Shown one piece after another: positions 1-9,407 of a DNA stretch of 64,000 nucleotides. The notes beneath the pieces were generated by a model. That model saw only the letters and a list, made by a program, of their open reading frames with translations, was not told the origin of the DNA and did not search any database. The stretch spans positions 1,984,001 to 2,048,000 of the forward strand of contig NZ_JACCKX010000001.1 of assembly GCF_013423955.1 (NCBI RefSeq), in the 5' to 3' direction. The position numbers were made by a program, and so were the translations under genes. The stretch comes from Ottowia beijingensis (GTDB lineage Bacteria > Pseudomonadota > Gammaproteobacteria > Burkholderiales > Burkholderiaceae_C). Position 1 is the stretch's first letter. Each line of letters starts with the position of its first letter.

Positions 1-97
1 TTTGCATGGGCCGTTCCGCATCGGGCGGCAAGGCGCGCCATGCCGTGGTCATGAAACCGTCATAGCATCGGTGTCGTCCGACCGCCACCCCGATGCC

Positions 98-498
98 ATG
101 AACCGCCCCATCGCCGCCCGCACCCTTGCCGCACTGCTTTGCTGCGCCTGTCTGGCCGCCTGCCAGTCGATCGAACCGCCGCGCCCCGAGCCCGATCCGG
201 CCCAGCCGCCGCCGGCCCCATCACCCCGCCGCCACAACTGCTGCCACCGCACGGCCGCGTGGTCACCGCGCCGCTGCCCGGCCGGCCCGAGCCGGCGCCC
301 GTCGTCGCCCCCGCGCGCCTCACGCTGCGCGACGCGCAGACGCGGCTGAACGGCATGGGCTACGACGCCGGCCCGGCCGACGGCGTGGTCGGGCGCCGCA
401 CCGCGGCGGCGCTGCGCGCCTTCCAGCGCGACCACGGGCTGCCGGACAGCGGCCGGCTCGACGAGGCCACGCGCCAGGCACTGACGGCGCCGCGCTGA
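98..498 (+). CDS. Peptidoglycan-binding (PGBD) lipoprotein, frameshifted
   Basis: Predicted outer-membrane or periplasmic lipoprotein of about 133 residues. The start at 98 gives a signal peptide with lipobox LAAC (Cys about residue 21) and then a Pro-rich linker. The second half is a PG_binding_1 domain, seen in motifs LRDAQTRLNGMGYD and TAAALRAFQRDHGLPDSG. The signal peptide and the domain lie in different frames; one base appears to be missing near 215-222 in a CCCC stretch. No catalytic domain is present, so it probably only anchors to the wall. Confidence is good for the domain and moderate for the start. Confidence 0.7.
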
Positions 499-517
499 GG
501 GCATCGTCAGCCGTCGT

Positions 518-584
518 TTGCTATCGAATCAGAAGCTTTTGGCGCTCGCCAGCATTGGCCTGAAGGCCAATTTGGCTTGAAATC
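518..584. repeat. ATAGCTG-family interspersed repeat
   Basis: This intergenic copy reads GCTATCGAATCAGAAGC, then GGCGCTCGCCAGCATTGGCC and TGAAGGCCAATTTGGCTTGA. The tail GGCCAATTTGGCTTGA is shared with the copies at 2122-2186 and 20203-20262. It lies between the convergent ends of the PG-binding lipoprotein and the FAD oxidase. Confidence 0.75.
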
Positions 585-598
585 GCTGGGCCCACGGC

Positions 599-2025
599 CT
601 ACAGCGCAAACACCTTCCCCGGGTTCATGATGTTGTCCGGGTCCAGCGCCTGCTTGATGGTGCGCATCATCGCCACCGCGCCGGCGCCGGCTTCGTCGAT
701 CAGAAAGCCCATCTTGTGCAGCCCCACGCCGTGCTCGCCAGTGCAGGTGCCCTGCAGCGCGATGGCGCGCTGCACCACGCGGTGGTTCAGCGCCTCGGCG
801 CGGGCGCGCTCGTCGTCGTCGTCGGGGTCGATCAGGTAGCCGACGTGGAAGTTGCCATCGCCCACGTGCCCGACCAGGAAGTAGGGGATACCGCTCTCGT
901 CCGCCTCGGCCACCGTGTCCAGCAGCGCATCGGCCAGGCGGCTGATGGGCACGCAGGTGTCGGTGGTGATGCAGCGGCAGCCCGGGCGGCTTTGCACGGC
1001 GGCGAAGTAGGCGTTGTGCCGCGCCGTCCACAGGCGCGTGCGCTCCTCGGGCGTGTCGGCCCATTCGAAGTCGGCACCGCTGTGCTCGCGGGCGATCTCC
1101 TGCACCACTTCAGCCTGCTCCTTCACGCCGGCCGGCGAGCCGTGGAACTCCATCAGCAGCATCGGCTCCTCGCGCAGGCTCAGCTTGGCGTACTGGTTCA
1201 CGGCGCGCACGCTGTTGCCGTCGATCAGTTCCACCCGCGCAATCGGCACGCCGATCTGGATGGTCTGGATCACCGTGGTCACCGCGTCGGCGATGGTCGG
1301 GAACGAGCAGATCGCCGCCGACACCGCCTCGGGCAGCGGGTAGATGCGCAGCGTGACCTCGGTGATCACGCCCAGCGTGCCCTCGCTGCCCACGAACAGG
1401 CGCGTCAGGTCGTAGCCGGCGCTGCTCTTTTGGCGCGCGTGCCGGTGCGGATGGCCTCGCCCTGCGCCGTCACCACTTCCAGCGCCAGCACGTTCTCGCG
1501 CATGGTGCCGTAGCGCACGGCGTTGGTGCCGCTGGCGCGCGTGGCGGCCATGCCGCCGATGCTGGCGTCGGCGCCGGGGTCGATGGGGAAGAACAGGCCG
1601 GTGCTCTTGATCTCGTCGTTGAGCTGCTTGCGCGTCACGCCCGGCTGCACCGTCACCGTCAGGTCCTCGGCGTTCACGCTCAGCACCTGGTTCATGCGGC
1701 TCACGTCCAGGCTGATGCCGCCCTGCACGGCCAGCAAGTGGCCCTCCAGCGACGAGCCGACGCCGTACGGAATCACCGGCACCTTGTGTTGCGCGCACAG
1801 CTTGATGGCGTCCTGCACGTCGGTCGTGTTCTCGGCAAACACCACGCCCGCCGGCGGCGGCACGGTGGTGAAGGCCGACTCGTCGCGCCCGTGCTGCTCG
1901 CGCACCGCCATGGCTTCGGAAAACTGCGCGCCGAAGCGCGACTTCAGCGCCTCGATCAGCGCCGGTGGCGCCGGGCGCGGCTTGATCTCGGGCGTGACGT
2001 GGGCAAGCTGGGTGGGGGCGTTCAT
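599..2025 (-). CDS. FAD-linked oxidase, D-lactate/glycolate dehydrogenase GlcD type, frameshifted
   Basis: FAD-dependent 2-hydroxyacid dehydrogenase of about 475 residues, the usual family length. The N-terminal PCMH FAD-binding domain shows VIPYGVGSSLEGHL and FFPIDPGADASIGGM; the C-terminal FAD-oxidase domain ends in GTCTGEHGVGLHKMGFL and DPDNIMNPGKVFAL. The likely reaction is oxidation of D-lactate or a similar D-2-hydroxy acid, feeding electrons to the respiratory chain; the substrate cannot be read from sequence. ATG at 2025 is chosen because the alignment to the family begins there. One base seems to be missing near 1428-1432, at the QKSSAGYDL junction. It is transcribed divergently from aroE. 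Confidence 0.82.
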
Positions 2026-2121
2026 GGCAGGTGTCTCCAGGCGGGCGCGGCCGCGGCAATCGGGGATCGGCCAGTTTAAGCCGATCGGGCGCAGCGCGCT
2101 CGGAGCGGGCTTGGGTGTGAG

Positions 2122-2186
2122 TACTCCTGATTGCATAGCTGTTAGCGCTTGCTGGACGGGCGCTGAAGGCCAATTTGGCTCATAAG
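2122..2186. repeat. ATAGCTG-family interspersed repeat
   Basis: A near-consensus copy: ACTCCTGATTGCATAGCTG, then TTAGCGCTTGCTGGACGGGC, then GCTGAAGGCCAATTTGGCT. It occupies the divergent promoter region between the FAD oxidase and aroE. Confidence 0.8.
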
Positions 2187-2248
2187 CCGTGCCCCTGCCA
2201 CCCTGCGCTACAGTGATGGCCCCGTCTGCCATCCACTACCCGCACGCC

Positions 2249-3088
2249 ATGCCCGACCGCTACGCCGTCATCGGCCACCCCATCGCCCACAGCCAGTCGC
2301 CGCTCATCCACGGCCTGTTCGCGCAGGCCACTGGGCAGGCGATGACCTACGAGGCCATCGACGGCGGCGCGGATGAGGGCGGCTTTGCCCGCGCGCTGGC
2401 CGCCTTCCGCGCGGCGGGCGGCCAGGGGATGAACGTCACGCTGCCCTTCAAGCTGCAGGCCCTGGCCGCGGCCACGCAAGCCAGCGACGACGCCCGCCTG
2501 GCCGGCGCCGCCAACGCCCTGCGCTTCGACGGCGACCGCATCGAGGCGCGCAACTTCGACGGCGTCGGCCTGGTGCGCGACATCGAGGCGAACCTGGGCC
2601 TGCCGCTGAAAGGCCGGCGCGTGCTGCTGCTCGGCGCCGGCGGCGCCACGCGCGGCGCCGTGCTGCCCATCGCCCGCGCCGGTGCGGCGCGCATCGTCAT
2701 TGCCAACCGCACCGCTGCCAAGGCCGAGGAGCTGGCGCATGAACTGGCCCCGCACCTGGGCGGCGTGCCGCTGGCCGGCGGTGGCTTCGACGCGCTGGCG
2801 GGCGAAGCGCCGTTCGACGTCGTCATCAATGCCACCTCGGCCAGTCTGGGCGGCGATGCCCCCGCCGTGCCGCCCGCCGCCTTCGCCCCTGGCGCGCTGG
2901 CCTACGACATGGTCTACGGCAAGGGCCTCACGCCCTTCCTGAAGCTGGCGCAGGCCGCAGGCGCCGCCCGCGTTGCCGACGGCGTCGGCATGCTGGTCGA
3001 GCAGGCCGCCGAAGCCTTCGCCTGGTGGCGCGGCGTGCGCCCCGACACGCGCGAGGCGCTAACTCGCCTTACCGTGCCGCTGGTCTGA
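2249..3088 (+). CDS. aroE: Shikimate dehydrogenase
   Basis: Reduces 3-dehydroshikimate to shikimate with NADPH in the chorismate pathway. The 279-residue product has the substrate motif HSQSPLIHG, the catalytic Lys in MNVTLPFK, Asp in NFDGVGLV, the nucleotide loop [11 protein letters not shown] and the C-terminal [12 protein letters not shown]. An in-frame upstream start at 2189 would add residues with no family match, so ATG 2249 is preferred. aroQ, an earlier step of the same pathway, starts 4 bases after the stop, so the two are probably co-transcribed. Intact. Confidence 0.95.
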   Translation: MPDRYAVIGHPIAHSQSPLIHGLFAQATGQAMTYEAIDGGADEGGFARALAAFRAAGGQGMNVTLPFKLQALAAATQASDDARLAGAANALRFDGDRIEARNFDGVGLVRDIEANLGLPLKGRRVLLLGAGGATRGAVLPIARAGAARIVIANRTAAKAEELAHELAPHLGGVPLAGGGFDALAGEAPFDVVINATSASLGGDAPAVPPAAFAPGALAYDMVYGKGLTPFLKLAQAAGAARVADGVGMLVEQAAEAFAWWRGVRPDTREALTRLTVPLV

Positions 3089-3092
3089 TGTA

Positions 3093-3554
3093 ATGGCGGG
3101 CATGATGAACCTCCTCGTCCTGCACGGCATCAACCTCAACATGTTCGGCCAGCGCGACCCGGCGCAATACGGCACGGCGACGCTGGCGGACATCGACGCG
3201 GCGCTGCACGCGCTGGCCGGCGAGCTGGGCGTGGCGGTCGAATGCTTCCAGACCAACCACGAAGGCGCCATGTGCGAGCGCATCCACCAGGCGCACCGCG
3301 ATGGCGTGGCGGCGGTGGTCATCAACGCCGGCGCGTGGACGCACACCAGCGTCGCCATCCGCGACGCGCTGGCGATCCTGAAGTGCCCCATCGTCGAGGT
3401 GCACATGAGCAACATCCACGCCCGCGAGCCGTTCCGCCAGCAGTCCTACATCGCCGACATTGCCAGGGGTCAGATCAGCGGCTTCGGTGTGGATTCATAC
3501 CTTCTGGGGCTGCGGGCCGCCGCCAGTGCTGCGCAGGCAGCTATCAAAAAATGA
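3093..3554 (+). CDS. aroQ: 3-dehydroquinate dehydratase, type II
   Basis: Dehydrates 3-dehydroquinate to 3-dehydroshikimate, the step before AroE. The 153-residue small type II fold shows [16 protein letters not shown], the catalytic-loop Tyr in [17 protein letters not shown] and [12 protein letters not shown]. The usual GPNLN motif is GINLN here. ATG at 3093, 3102 and 3105 are all possible starts; 3105 gives the usual MNLLVLHG beginning. The C-terminal tail [12 protein letters not shown] is encoded by a piece of the ATAGCTG repeat family (3527-3556), suggesting the repeat has replaced the original 3' end. Confidence 0.93.
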   Translation: MAGMMNLLVLHGINLNMFGQRDPAQYGTATLADIDAALHALAGELGVAVECFQTNHEGAMCERIHQAHRDGVAAVVINAGAWTHTSVAIRDALAILKCPIVEVHMSNIHAREPFRQQSYIADIARGQISGFGVDSYLLGLRAAASAAQAAIKK

Positions 3555-3564
3555 GGAATTGACC

Positions 3565-4139
3565 ATGGGCAAGCGCCTGACGCAGATCGCCACCCGCACC
3601 GGCGACGACGGCACCACCGGCCTGGGCGACAACACGCGCGTCTCCAAGGCCAGCGCGCGCCCCATGGCCATGGGCGACGTGGACGAACTCAACTCGCACA
3701 TCGGCCTGCTGCTGTGCGAGGACATGCCGGCCGACGTGCGCGAGTTGCTCATCGACATCCAGCACCAGCTGTTCAACCTGGGGGCGAGCTGTCCATCCCC
3801 GGCTTCGAGCTGCTCAAGGACGACGCGCTGGCGCAGCTCGACGCTGCGCTGGAGCGCCACAACGCCACCCTGCCGCGCCTGCAGGAGTTCATCCTGCCGG
3901 CCGGCACCCGCGCCGCCAGCCAGGCCCACATCTGCCGCACCGTCGCCCGCCGGGCCGAGCGCAGCGTGGTGGCGCTGGAGCAGCACGAGGCCGTGCGCGC
4001 CGCCCCGCGCCGCTACCTCAACCGCCTGTCCGATCTGATGTTCGTGCTGGCCCGCGTGCTGAACCGGCATCGGGCGGATGGGAGCGTGGGAGATGATGTG
4101 TATTGGAAGAGTGAGCGGTTGGTAAACGCCAAAGAATGA
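3565..4139 (+). CDS. Cob(I)alamin adenosyltransferase (PduO type), frameshifted
   Basis: ATP-dependent corrinoid adenosyltransferase of about 191 residues, making adenosylcobalamin in the cytoplasm. The N-terminal ATP motif reads ATRTGDDGTTGLGDNTRVSK; further on are VDELNSHIGLLL, the ILPAGT loop and RRAERSVVALEQ followed by YLNRLSDLMFVLAR, all typical of the PduO trimer family. The first part and the rest are in different frames, with a missing base near 3780-3786 in the GGGGG of the LGGELSIPG region. It starts 10 bases after aroQ, with GAGGAATTG as ribosome binding site, so it may belong to the aroE-aroQ unit. Confidence 0.85.
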
Positions 4140-4346
4140 GTCTTGCGTGCAGGTTATACCGGGCTTACATCCAGATGAACCCGAAAACTCGAGCTCCCTC
4201 AATGGGTTACGTTCTTGTGTCGTACATCCGTGCGCTGTCGCGTTAACTGTTATTGCGCGGATATGCAAGATAAATCAAGTTAGGCCGCCTACATCGAACC
4301 CAGTAGGCATATGATTAATCGTGTTTTTATGAAAGGGGATACAAAG
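4140..4346. other. Intergenic region at the left edge of the low-GC island
   Basis: Here the composition changes from GC-rich housekeeping DNA to markedly AT-richer DNA. The only recognisable element is GTTAGGC at 4279-4285, which fits the integron core-site consensus GTTRRRY and could be the 5' boundary of the cassette that ends at the attC site 5768-5847. No integrase gene or clear attI site was found. Confidence 0.45.
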
Positions 4347-4802
4347 ATGCTCAATAAACGAAGAAGCTTTTCTTTCCTGGCAATACTTACCGCCGCCTTA
4401 CTCTCCGGGTGTCAATCCGCAGCCTTCCACAGGGCGGATGTTCAAGACAACTCGACAGATCGTATGACCGTCGGCAAGGTACAAAAGGAAATCCGTGTCG
4501 GAATGAGTGGTGCTGATGTTGCTCAAGCACTTGGTTCGCCCAATATCGTATCTACCGACGAAGAGCGCCGAGAGGTCTGGATATACGACAAGATCGCTAC
4601 CGACCGCGCTTATTCGTCCAGCAGTGGCGGTGTCAATGCTCTGATCCTTGGTTTTGGCGGTGGTGCCGCAGGTGGTGTCGGTGTTGGCGGCGGTTCTTCG
4701 GCAGGAGCTTCTTCAACAAGTCAACGCACGCTTACCGTCATCATCAAATTTGATAAGGACGGCAAAGTTCGTGACTTCGCATATCACACTTCGAGGTTTT
4801 AA
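4347..4802 (+). CDS. Small lipoprotein with BamE/OmlA-like region, first gene of cassette
   Basis: A predicted 151-residue lipoprotein. The start at 4347 follows AAAGGGG with good spacing; upstream in-frame ATGs (4311, 4329) lack this. The signal peptide ends in LLSGCQS. The segment VGKVQKEIRVGMSGADVAQA followed by LGSPNIVSTDEERREVWIYD resembles the SmpA/OmlA (BamE-like) fold. A Gly/Ser-rich stretch (about 95-125) follows, then a terminal strand TLTVIIKFDKDGKVRDFAYH. GC is well below that of the flanking chromosome. It is 3 bases from the next lipoprotein gene, so co-transcription is likely. Function unknown; envelope location inferred. Confidence 0.8.
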   Translation: MLNKRRSFSFLAILTAALLSGCQSAAFHRADVQDNSTDRMTVGKVQKEIRVGMSGADVAQALGSPNIVSTDEERREVWIYDKIATDRAYSSSSGGVNALILGFGGGAAGGVGVGGGSSAGASSTSQRTLTVIIKFDKDGKVRDFAYHTSRF

Positions 4803-4805
4803 CAA

Positions 4806-5381
4806 ATGAAAAAGCTACCAATCCTTATTGGCGCGCTTTTCCTTGCCGGATGCGTGACCGTTCCGCCGAACACTTTTGTTGTTACCCCAGAGTTATTACA
4901 GCAACGGCAATTGGAAACCCGTCGTTATGACGGTATCAAAGAAGCCGATTTAATAACGGCAAGTGCAAATGTGCTTCAAGACCTTGGGTTCAATCTTGAA
5001 AATTCAGAAACTAAACTCGGAGTTCTAACTGCCAGCAAACAACGTGATGCCACTAACGGCGGCGAGGTTGCAGCAGCAATTATTGTTGCTCTTCTTGGCG
5101 GTGGTGCAATGGCAATCAGCAAAGACCAAACAATTCGCGTTGCACTTGTTGTGCGGCCTGTTAACGACAGCAGTGGCAAAGCAATGTCTGATAGTCATTT
5201 TGTGCGTGTCACCTTTCAGCGATTGGTGCGGCGCACTGACAATTCCACAATAGCTCAAACCCTTCGAGAGCCCGAGCTGTACCAAGACTTCTACGAGCGT
5301 GTATCGAAATCCGTTTTTCTTGAGGCACAAAAATATGAGATACCTATTCACTGCAATTCTTCTGTCTCTGTCACTTCTTAG
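4806..5381 (+). CDS. Lipoprotein of unknown function, paralogue of the next gene
   Basis: A 191-residue predicted lipoprotein with lipobox LAGC (Cys about 16). The body contains ASANVLQDLGFNLENSETKL and the end LYQDFYERVSKSVFLEA. Both segments recur in the downstream protein (TISTLQDLGFVIDRADLMLG and HYQDFFASLEKSLFLTA), so the two are paralogues. A hydrophobic patch, VAAAIIVALLGGGAMAI (about 80-96), could be a membrane segment. The gene overlaps the next one by 47 bases. I do not recognise a named family and assign no function. Confidence 0.75.
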   Translation: MKKLPILIGALFLAGCVTVPPNTFVVTPELLQQRQLETRRYDGIKEADLITASANVLQDLGFNLENSETKLGVLTASKQRDATNGGEVAAAIIVALLGGGAMAISKDQTIRVALVVRPVNDSSGKAMSDSHFVRVTFQRLVRRTDNSTIAQTLREPELYQDFYERVSKSVFLEAQKYEIPIHCNSSVSVTS

Positions 5382-5754
5382 CGGATGCGCGACAACCAAT
5401 CAACGTGTTTTAGATTCCGGCGATGAAACCCAACTTCAGAAGCGCAGCTATCAGTCACGTATATTCGAGACAGCAGACAAAGAGAAGGTTCTACGAGCAA
5501 CAATTTCCACCCTTCAGGACCTCGGTTTCGTCATTGATCGTGCAGACCTAATGCTTGGTAGCGTCAGCGGCACCAAGCTTGATGGTCACCAAATTAAAAT
5601 CACAGTATCGGTTCGCCCCAAGGGCACTGACCGCATGTTGGTGAGAGCAAATGCTCAATTCAACATCACGCCGATCGAGGATCCAAAACACTATCAAGAT
5701 TTCTTCGCGTCACTTGAAAAGTCGCTGTTTCTCACTGCCCATGCCGGTGAGTAA
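5335..5754 (+). CDS. Lipoprotein of unknown function, last gene before attC
   Basis: A 139-residue predicted lipoprotein with signal peptide ending LLSGCATT. ATG 5335 (MRYLFTAILL) is preferred over 5299 because the signal peptide starts there. It is a shorter paralogue of the preceding protein, sharing the DLGF and QDFF/SLFLTA motifs but lacking the hydrophobic patch. The stop is 13 bases before a canonical attC site, the arrangement of the last gene in an integron cassette. Confidence 0.75.
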   Translation: MRYLFTAILLSLSLLSGCATTNQRVLDSGDETQLQKRSYQSRIFETADKEKVLRATISTLQDLGFVIDRADLMLGSVSGTKLDGHQIKITVSVRPKGTDRMLVRANAQFNITPIEDPKHYQDFFASLEKSLFLTAHAGE

Positions 5755-5767
5755 TGGAAGTTTTATG

Positions 5768-5847
5768 GCCTAACAATCGCTTCGAGAGGACGCTCCGCCA
5801 GCAAGCTATGCTTGCTGTCTCCGCGCCCCTCAAGCGAAACGTTAGAC
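5768..5847 (+). other. Integron attC recombination site
   Basis: An 80-base imperfect palindrome with all the parts of an attC. The left core GCCTAAC (5768-5774) fits RYYYAAC and the right core GTTAGAC (5841-5847) fits GTTRRRY. The inner arms pair TCGCTT and GAG with CTCAAGCGA; an unpaired C between them on the left arm matches the extrahelical base expected in the L'' arm. The centre forms a second hairpin, AGCAAGC-TAT-GCTTGCT. The recombination point would be 5841/5842. No integrase gene is in the window, so this is an orphan attC or part of an array extending elsewhere. Confidence 0.85.
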
Positions 5848-5863
5848 GGCCTTTGATGCACTC

Positions 5864-6688
5864 ATGAGTCCCGAAGAAGTCACTAGCGAGATTCAGCGAC
5901 TTGCTCGCGAGAATGGCCACAAGCCGCTCGGTGAGAAGCTCTTCCTGGCCAGCACTGGTTTGAGTCGCTCTGCGCTTTGGTCGGCCGGCTTTGCCAGCTA
6001 CAGCGATGCGTTGGTTGCAGCCGGCTTCGGTAAGAACAAGCTAAATCCTGCGTCAGACCCTCAGATCGTTCTGGCATCACTCATGGAGCTGATTCGCGGC
6101 ATCGGACGCTTTCCGACCAAGGGGCACATCAAGGCTGCTCGTGCCAAGGACAAGTCCTTTCCGAGCTATGAGGCCTTTGTCACTGTTGCGGGCGGCACGT
6201 TCTCCAACTTGCCACGTGTCGCGTTGGCGTTCTGCCAGGCCAACGGCATTTCCGACATTTCGCATCTCATTCCTCAAAGCAAAGCGTCAGTTGGCCCGGA
6301 AGCAAAGTCGGTCAGCCGAGCCGTCACTGGCTACGTGTACCTGCTTAAGCACGGGCAGCATTACAAGATTGGCCGCTCCAACGACACGGCTCGCCGACGT
6401 CGAGAGATCTCGCTCCTGCTCCCCGAGGAGCTTGAGCATGTTCATGTCATTGAGACGGACGACCCGGAGGGCATAGAGGCATACTGGCGGAAATTGGGGT
6501 CAGATTACAATTTTTTCGTCTACGCTGTTAAGCAGGACGCAAGGCCAGCGGATGCACCGTCATCACCGCCGCCTGCAGCGATTCATCCAGTTCGGCCACG
6601 CGCAGGTCGTAGGCGGTTTGCAGGTTCAGCCACGACTGCGCGTCGCCGCCAAAGAAACGGCTCAGGCGCAGCGCGGTGTCGGCGGTGA
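5864..6688 (+). pseudogene. GIY-YIG nuclease-family gene, 3' end replaced
   Basis: It starts 22 bases after the attC cross-over point, as cassette genes do. The N-terminal 130 residues contain two copies of a helical DNA-binding-like repeat. Residues about 155-212 form a GIY-YIG/T5orf172-type nuclease core: GYVYLLKHGQHYKIGRSN, then ARRRREISLLLPEELEHVHV and ETDDPEGIEAYWRK. Homology stops at about 6495, before the end of the domain. From there the frame runs through GGGGTCAGATTACAATTTT and then antisense through higA to a stop at 6688, so the last 60 residues are probably not native. No second attC follows, consistent with a deletion of the cassette end. Confidence 0.65.
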
Positions 6689-6839
6689 TGCCGCGCCGCT
6701 CCAGCACGATGTCGTTGATGCGCGAGGCGGGCACGTGCAATTGCCTGGCAAGCGCGTTGGCACTCATGTCCATCGGCTTGAGGTAATCCTCGCGCAGCAC
6801 TTCGCCGGGGTGGATGGGGCGCATGCCGTTCTTGAACAT
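6528..6839 (-). CDS. higA: HigA-type antitoxin, XRE family
   Basis: A 103-residue antitoxin with a helix-turn-helix: RPIHPGEVLREDYLKPM, MSANALARQLHVPASRINDI and RRGITADTALRLSRFFG are the classic HigA/VapI signature. It should neutralise the upstream HigB and repress the operon. It is second in the operon, 29 bases after higB, the toxin-first order characteristic of higBA. A palindromic operator lies upstream of higB. Confidence 0.92.
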   Translation of the reverse strand: MFKNGMRPIHPGEVLREDYLKPMDMSANALARQLHVPASRINDIVLERRGITADTALRLSRFFGGDAQSWLNLQTAYDLRVAELDESLQAAVMTVHPLALRPA

Positions 6840-6868
6840 GGGTTTCTCCTTGCGTTGCGGTGGCGGCT

Positions 6869-7168
6869 TCAGTGGTCATCGACGATCTCCACGTCGGCCA
6901 CGCTTTGGTGGGTCCACACGAAGCACAGCCGCCACTGGTCGTTGATGCGGATGCTGTGCTGGCCTTGGCGGTCGCCGCTCAGCGGTTCCAGCCGGTTGCC
7001 GGGCGGGCTGCGCAGGAAGTCCAGAGTTTGCGCCGCGTCCAGTTGCGCCAGCTTGCGCTCGGCCACGCTGTGGATGTTGGCGAAGCGGCGGGTCTTGCCG
7101 CTGGTGAACAGGCGCTGCGTGTCCGGACACTTGAACGAGAGGGCCGCCATGGTTTGCGAGCATTGCAT
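6869..7168 (-). CDS. higB: HigB-type toxin (RelE superfamily mRNA endonuclease)
   Basis: A 93-residue protein from ATG 7150, or 99 from ATG 7168. It shows the HigB pattern FKCPDTQRLFTSGKTRRFAN, then VAERKLAQLDAAQTLDFLR, PPGNRLEPLSGDRQGQHSIR and NDQWRLCFVW. Members of this family cleave mRNA on the ribosome. The Gly-Asp-Arg and C-terminal Arg/Trp residues of the family are present, so it appears intact. ATG 7150 starts the recognisable domain; ATG 7168 lies closer to the promoter. The pair follows the truncated cassette gene, so it belongs to the same accessory segment. Confidence 0.9.
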   Translation of the reverse strand: MQCSQTMAALSFKCPDTQRLFTSGKTRRFANIHSVAERKLAQLDAAQTLDFLRSPPGNRLEPLSGDRQGQHSIRINDQWRLCFVWTHQSVADVEIVDDH

Positions 7169-7174
7169 ACCGTT

Positions 7175-7189
7175 TACCGATATTCGGTA
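7175..7189 (-). promoter_or_regulatory. Candidate HigA operator palindrome
   Basis: TACCGA-TAT-TCGGTA is a perfect 15-base inverted repeat just upstream of higB, next to TATAAAAC-like promoter sequence. HigA proteins bind this kind of short palindrome to autoregulate. The binding role is inferred. Confidence 0.6.
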
Positions 7190-7215
7190 TAAAACTGCCT
7201 TCAGCGGTGTAGGTC

Positions 7216-7292
7216 GTAGGCTGGGCTGAAGAACGAAACCCAGCGCTCTTCTTCGGTGCGTGGCCGGGTTGCGCCGCGCTAATCCAGTCTAC
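7216..7292. repeat. MITE-like inverted-repeat element
   Basis: The ends GTAGGCTGG and CCAGTCTAC are inverted repeats with one mismatch. The interior carries GAACGAAACCCAGC and GGCCGGGTTGCGCC. Similar short elements occur widely between genes in Proteobacteria. It has no coding capacity and sits between higBA and the acetyl-CoA hydrolase. Confidence 0.6.
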
Positions 7293-7363
7293 AACATTCC
7301 AAGCCAAATCGGCCCGCAGCGCCCGCCCACCATGCGCTGCAAGCTATCAAACCAGAAGCGGCA

Positions 7364-8950
<1,587 letters not shown>

Positions 8951-8955
8951 TCATC

Positions 8956-8973
8956 AGGGTTAACCCTAGTGTA
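8956..8973 (-). promoter_or_regulatory. Candidate promoter -10 and palindromic operator
   Basis: On the minus strand TACACT (8973-8968) resembles a -10 box. It abuts the perfect 12-base palindrome AGGGTTAACCCT (8956-8967), which would cover the transcription start. A clear -35 box was not seen. The palindrome suggests repressor control of the acetyl-CoA hydrolase gene, but the regulator is unknown. Confidence 0.4.
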
Positions 8974-9127
8974 GAGGACGGGTGGCCGCGCGGGTTCACG
9001 GCGGGGCTTGAGGCAGGTCAAGCGGGGTGGCGACGCGGGGGCTGGGGGTGACTTATCGCACGGGCGGCGTTGCGGGACGGGGTAAGGCGCTGGGAAGGGC
9101 TGGGAACGGGGTGGTTGCAGTGTTCAC

Positions 9128-9193
9128 ATCCAAATACTCCCATGCATCCATGCTGCTAACGCCCGAATGACGGGCGCAAAATCCATATACCCC
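9128..9193. repeat. ATACTCC-family interspersed repeat
   Basis: Runs from CCAAATACTCCCATGCATCC through AACGCCCGAATGACGGGCG to CCATATACCCC. It has the same terminal ATACTCC/ATACCCC signature as the copies at 18811-18883, 29434-29500, 34263-34332 and 34619-34684. Confidence 0.6.
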
Positions 9194-9216
9194 AACTATT
9201 CTTGAGGCTGCCCTCT

Positions 9217-9292
9217 TGTGGGAGCGGGCTTGCCCGCGATGGGCGTGCAGGGTGGGCGATGCGCTGCCATCGCGGGCAAGCCCGCTCCTACA
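9217..9292. repeat. REP pair (BIME-like), GTGGGAGCGGGCTTGCCCGCG type
   Basis: Two inverted copies of TGTGGGAGCGGGCTTGCCCG at 9217-9240 and 9269-9292. Each forms a hairpin and the two together form a larger one. It lies in the 497-base gap between the acetyl-CoA hydrolase and sodC. No REP-associated transposase is in the window. Confidence 0.85.
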
Positions 9293-9407
9293 GGCGTTTT
9301 GGGGTCCAAACGGCCTTCTGCGCCCACGGAGCGGGCGCCGGCAGCTATCAAGACAGCAGCAAAAAGCGCCCGCAGGCGCTTTCTCGGGTTCAAGACGCGG
9401 CCGCGCC

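Noticed and set aside
4140..7200. An integron integrase or attI site
   Set aside because: No tyrosine-recombinase motif was found on either strand, and only single core-like heptamers lie upstream of 4290.
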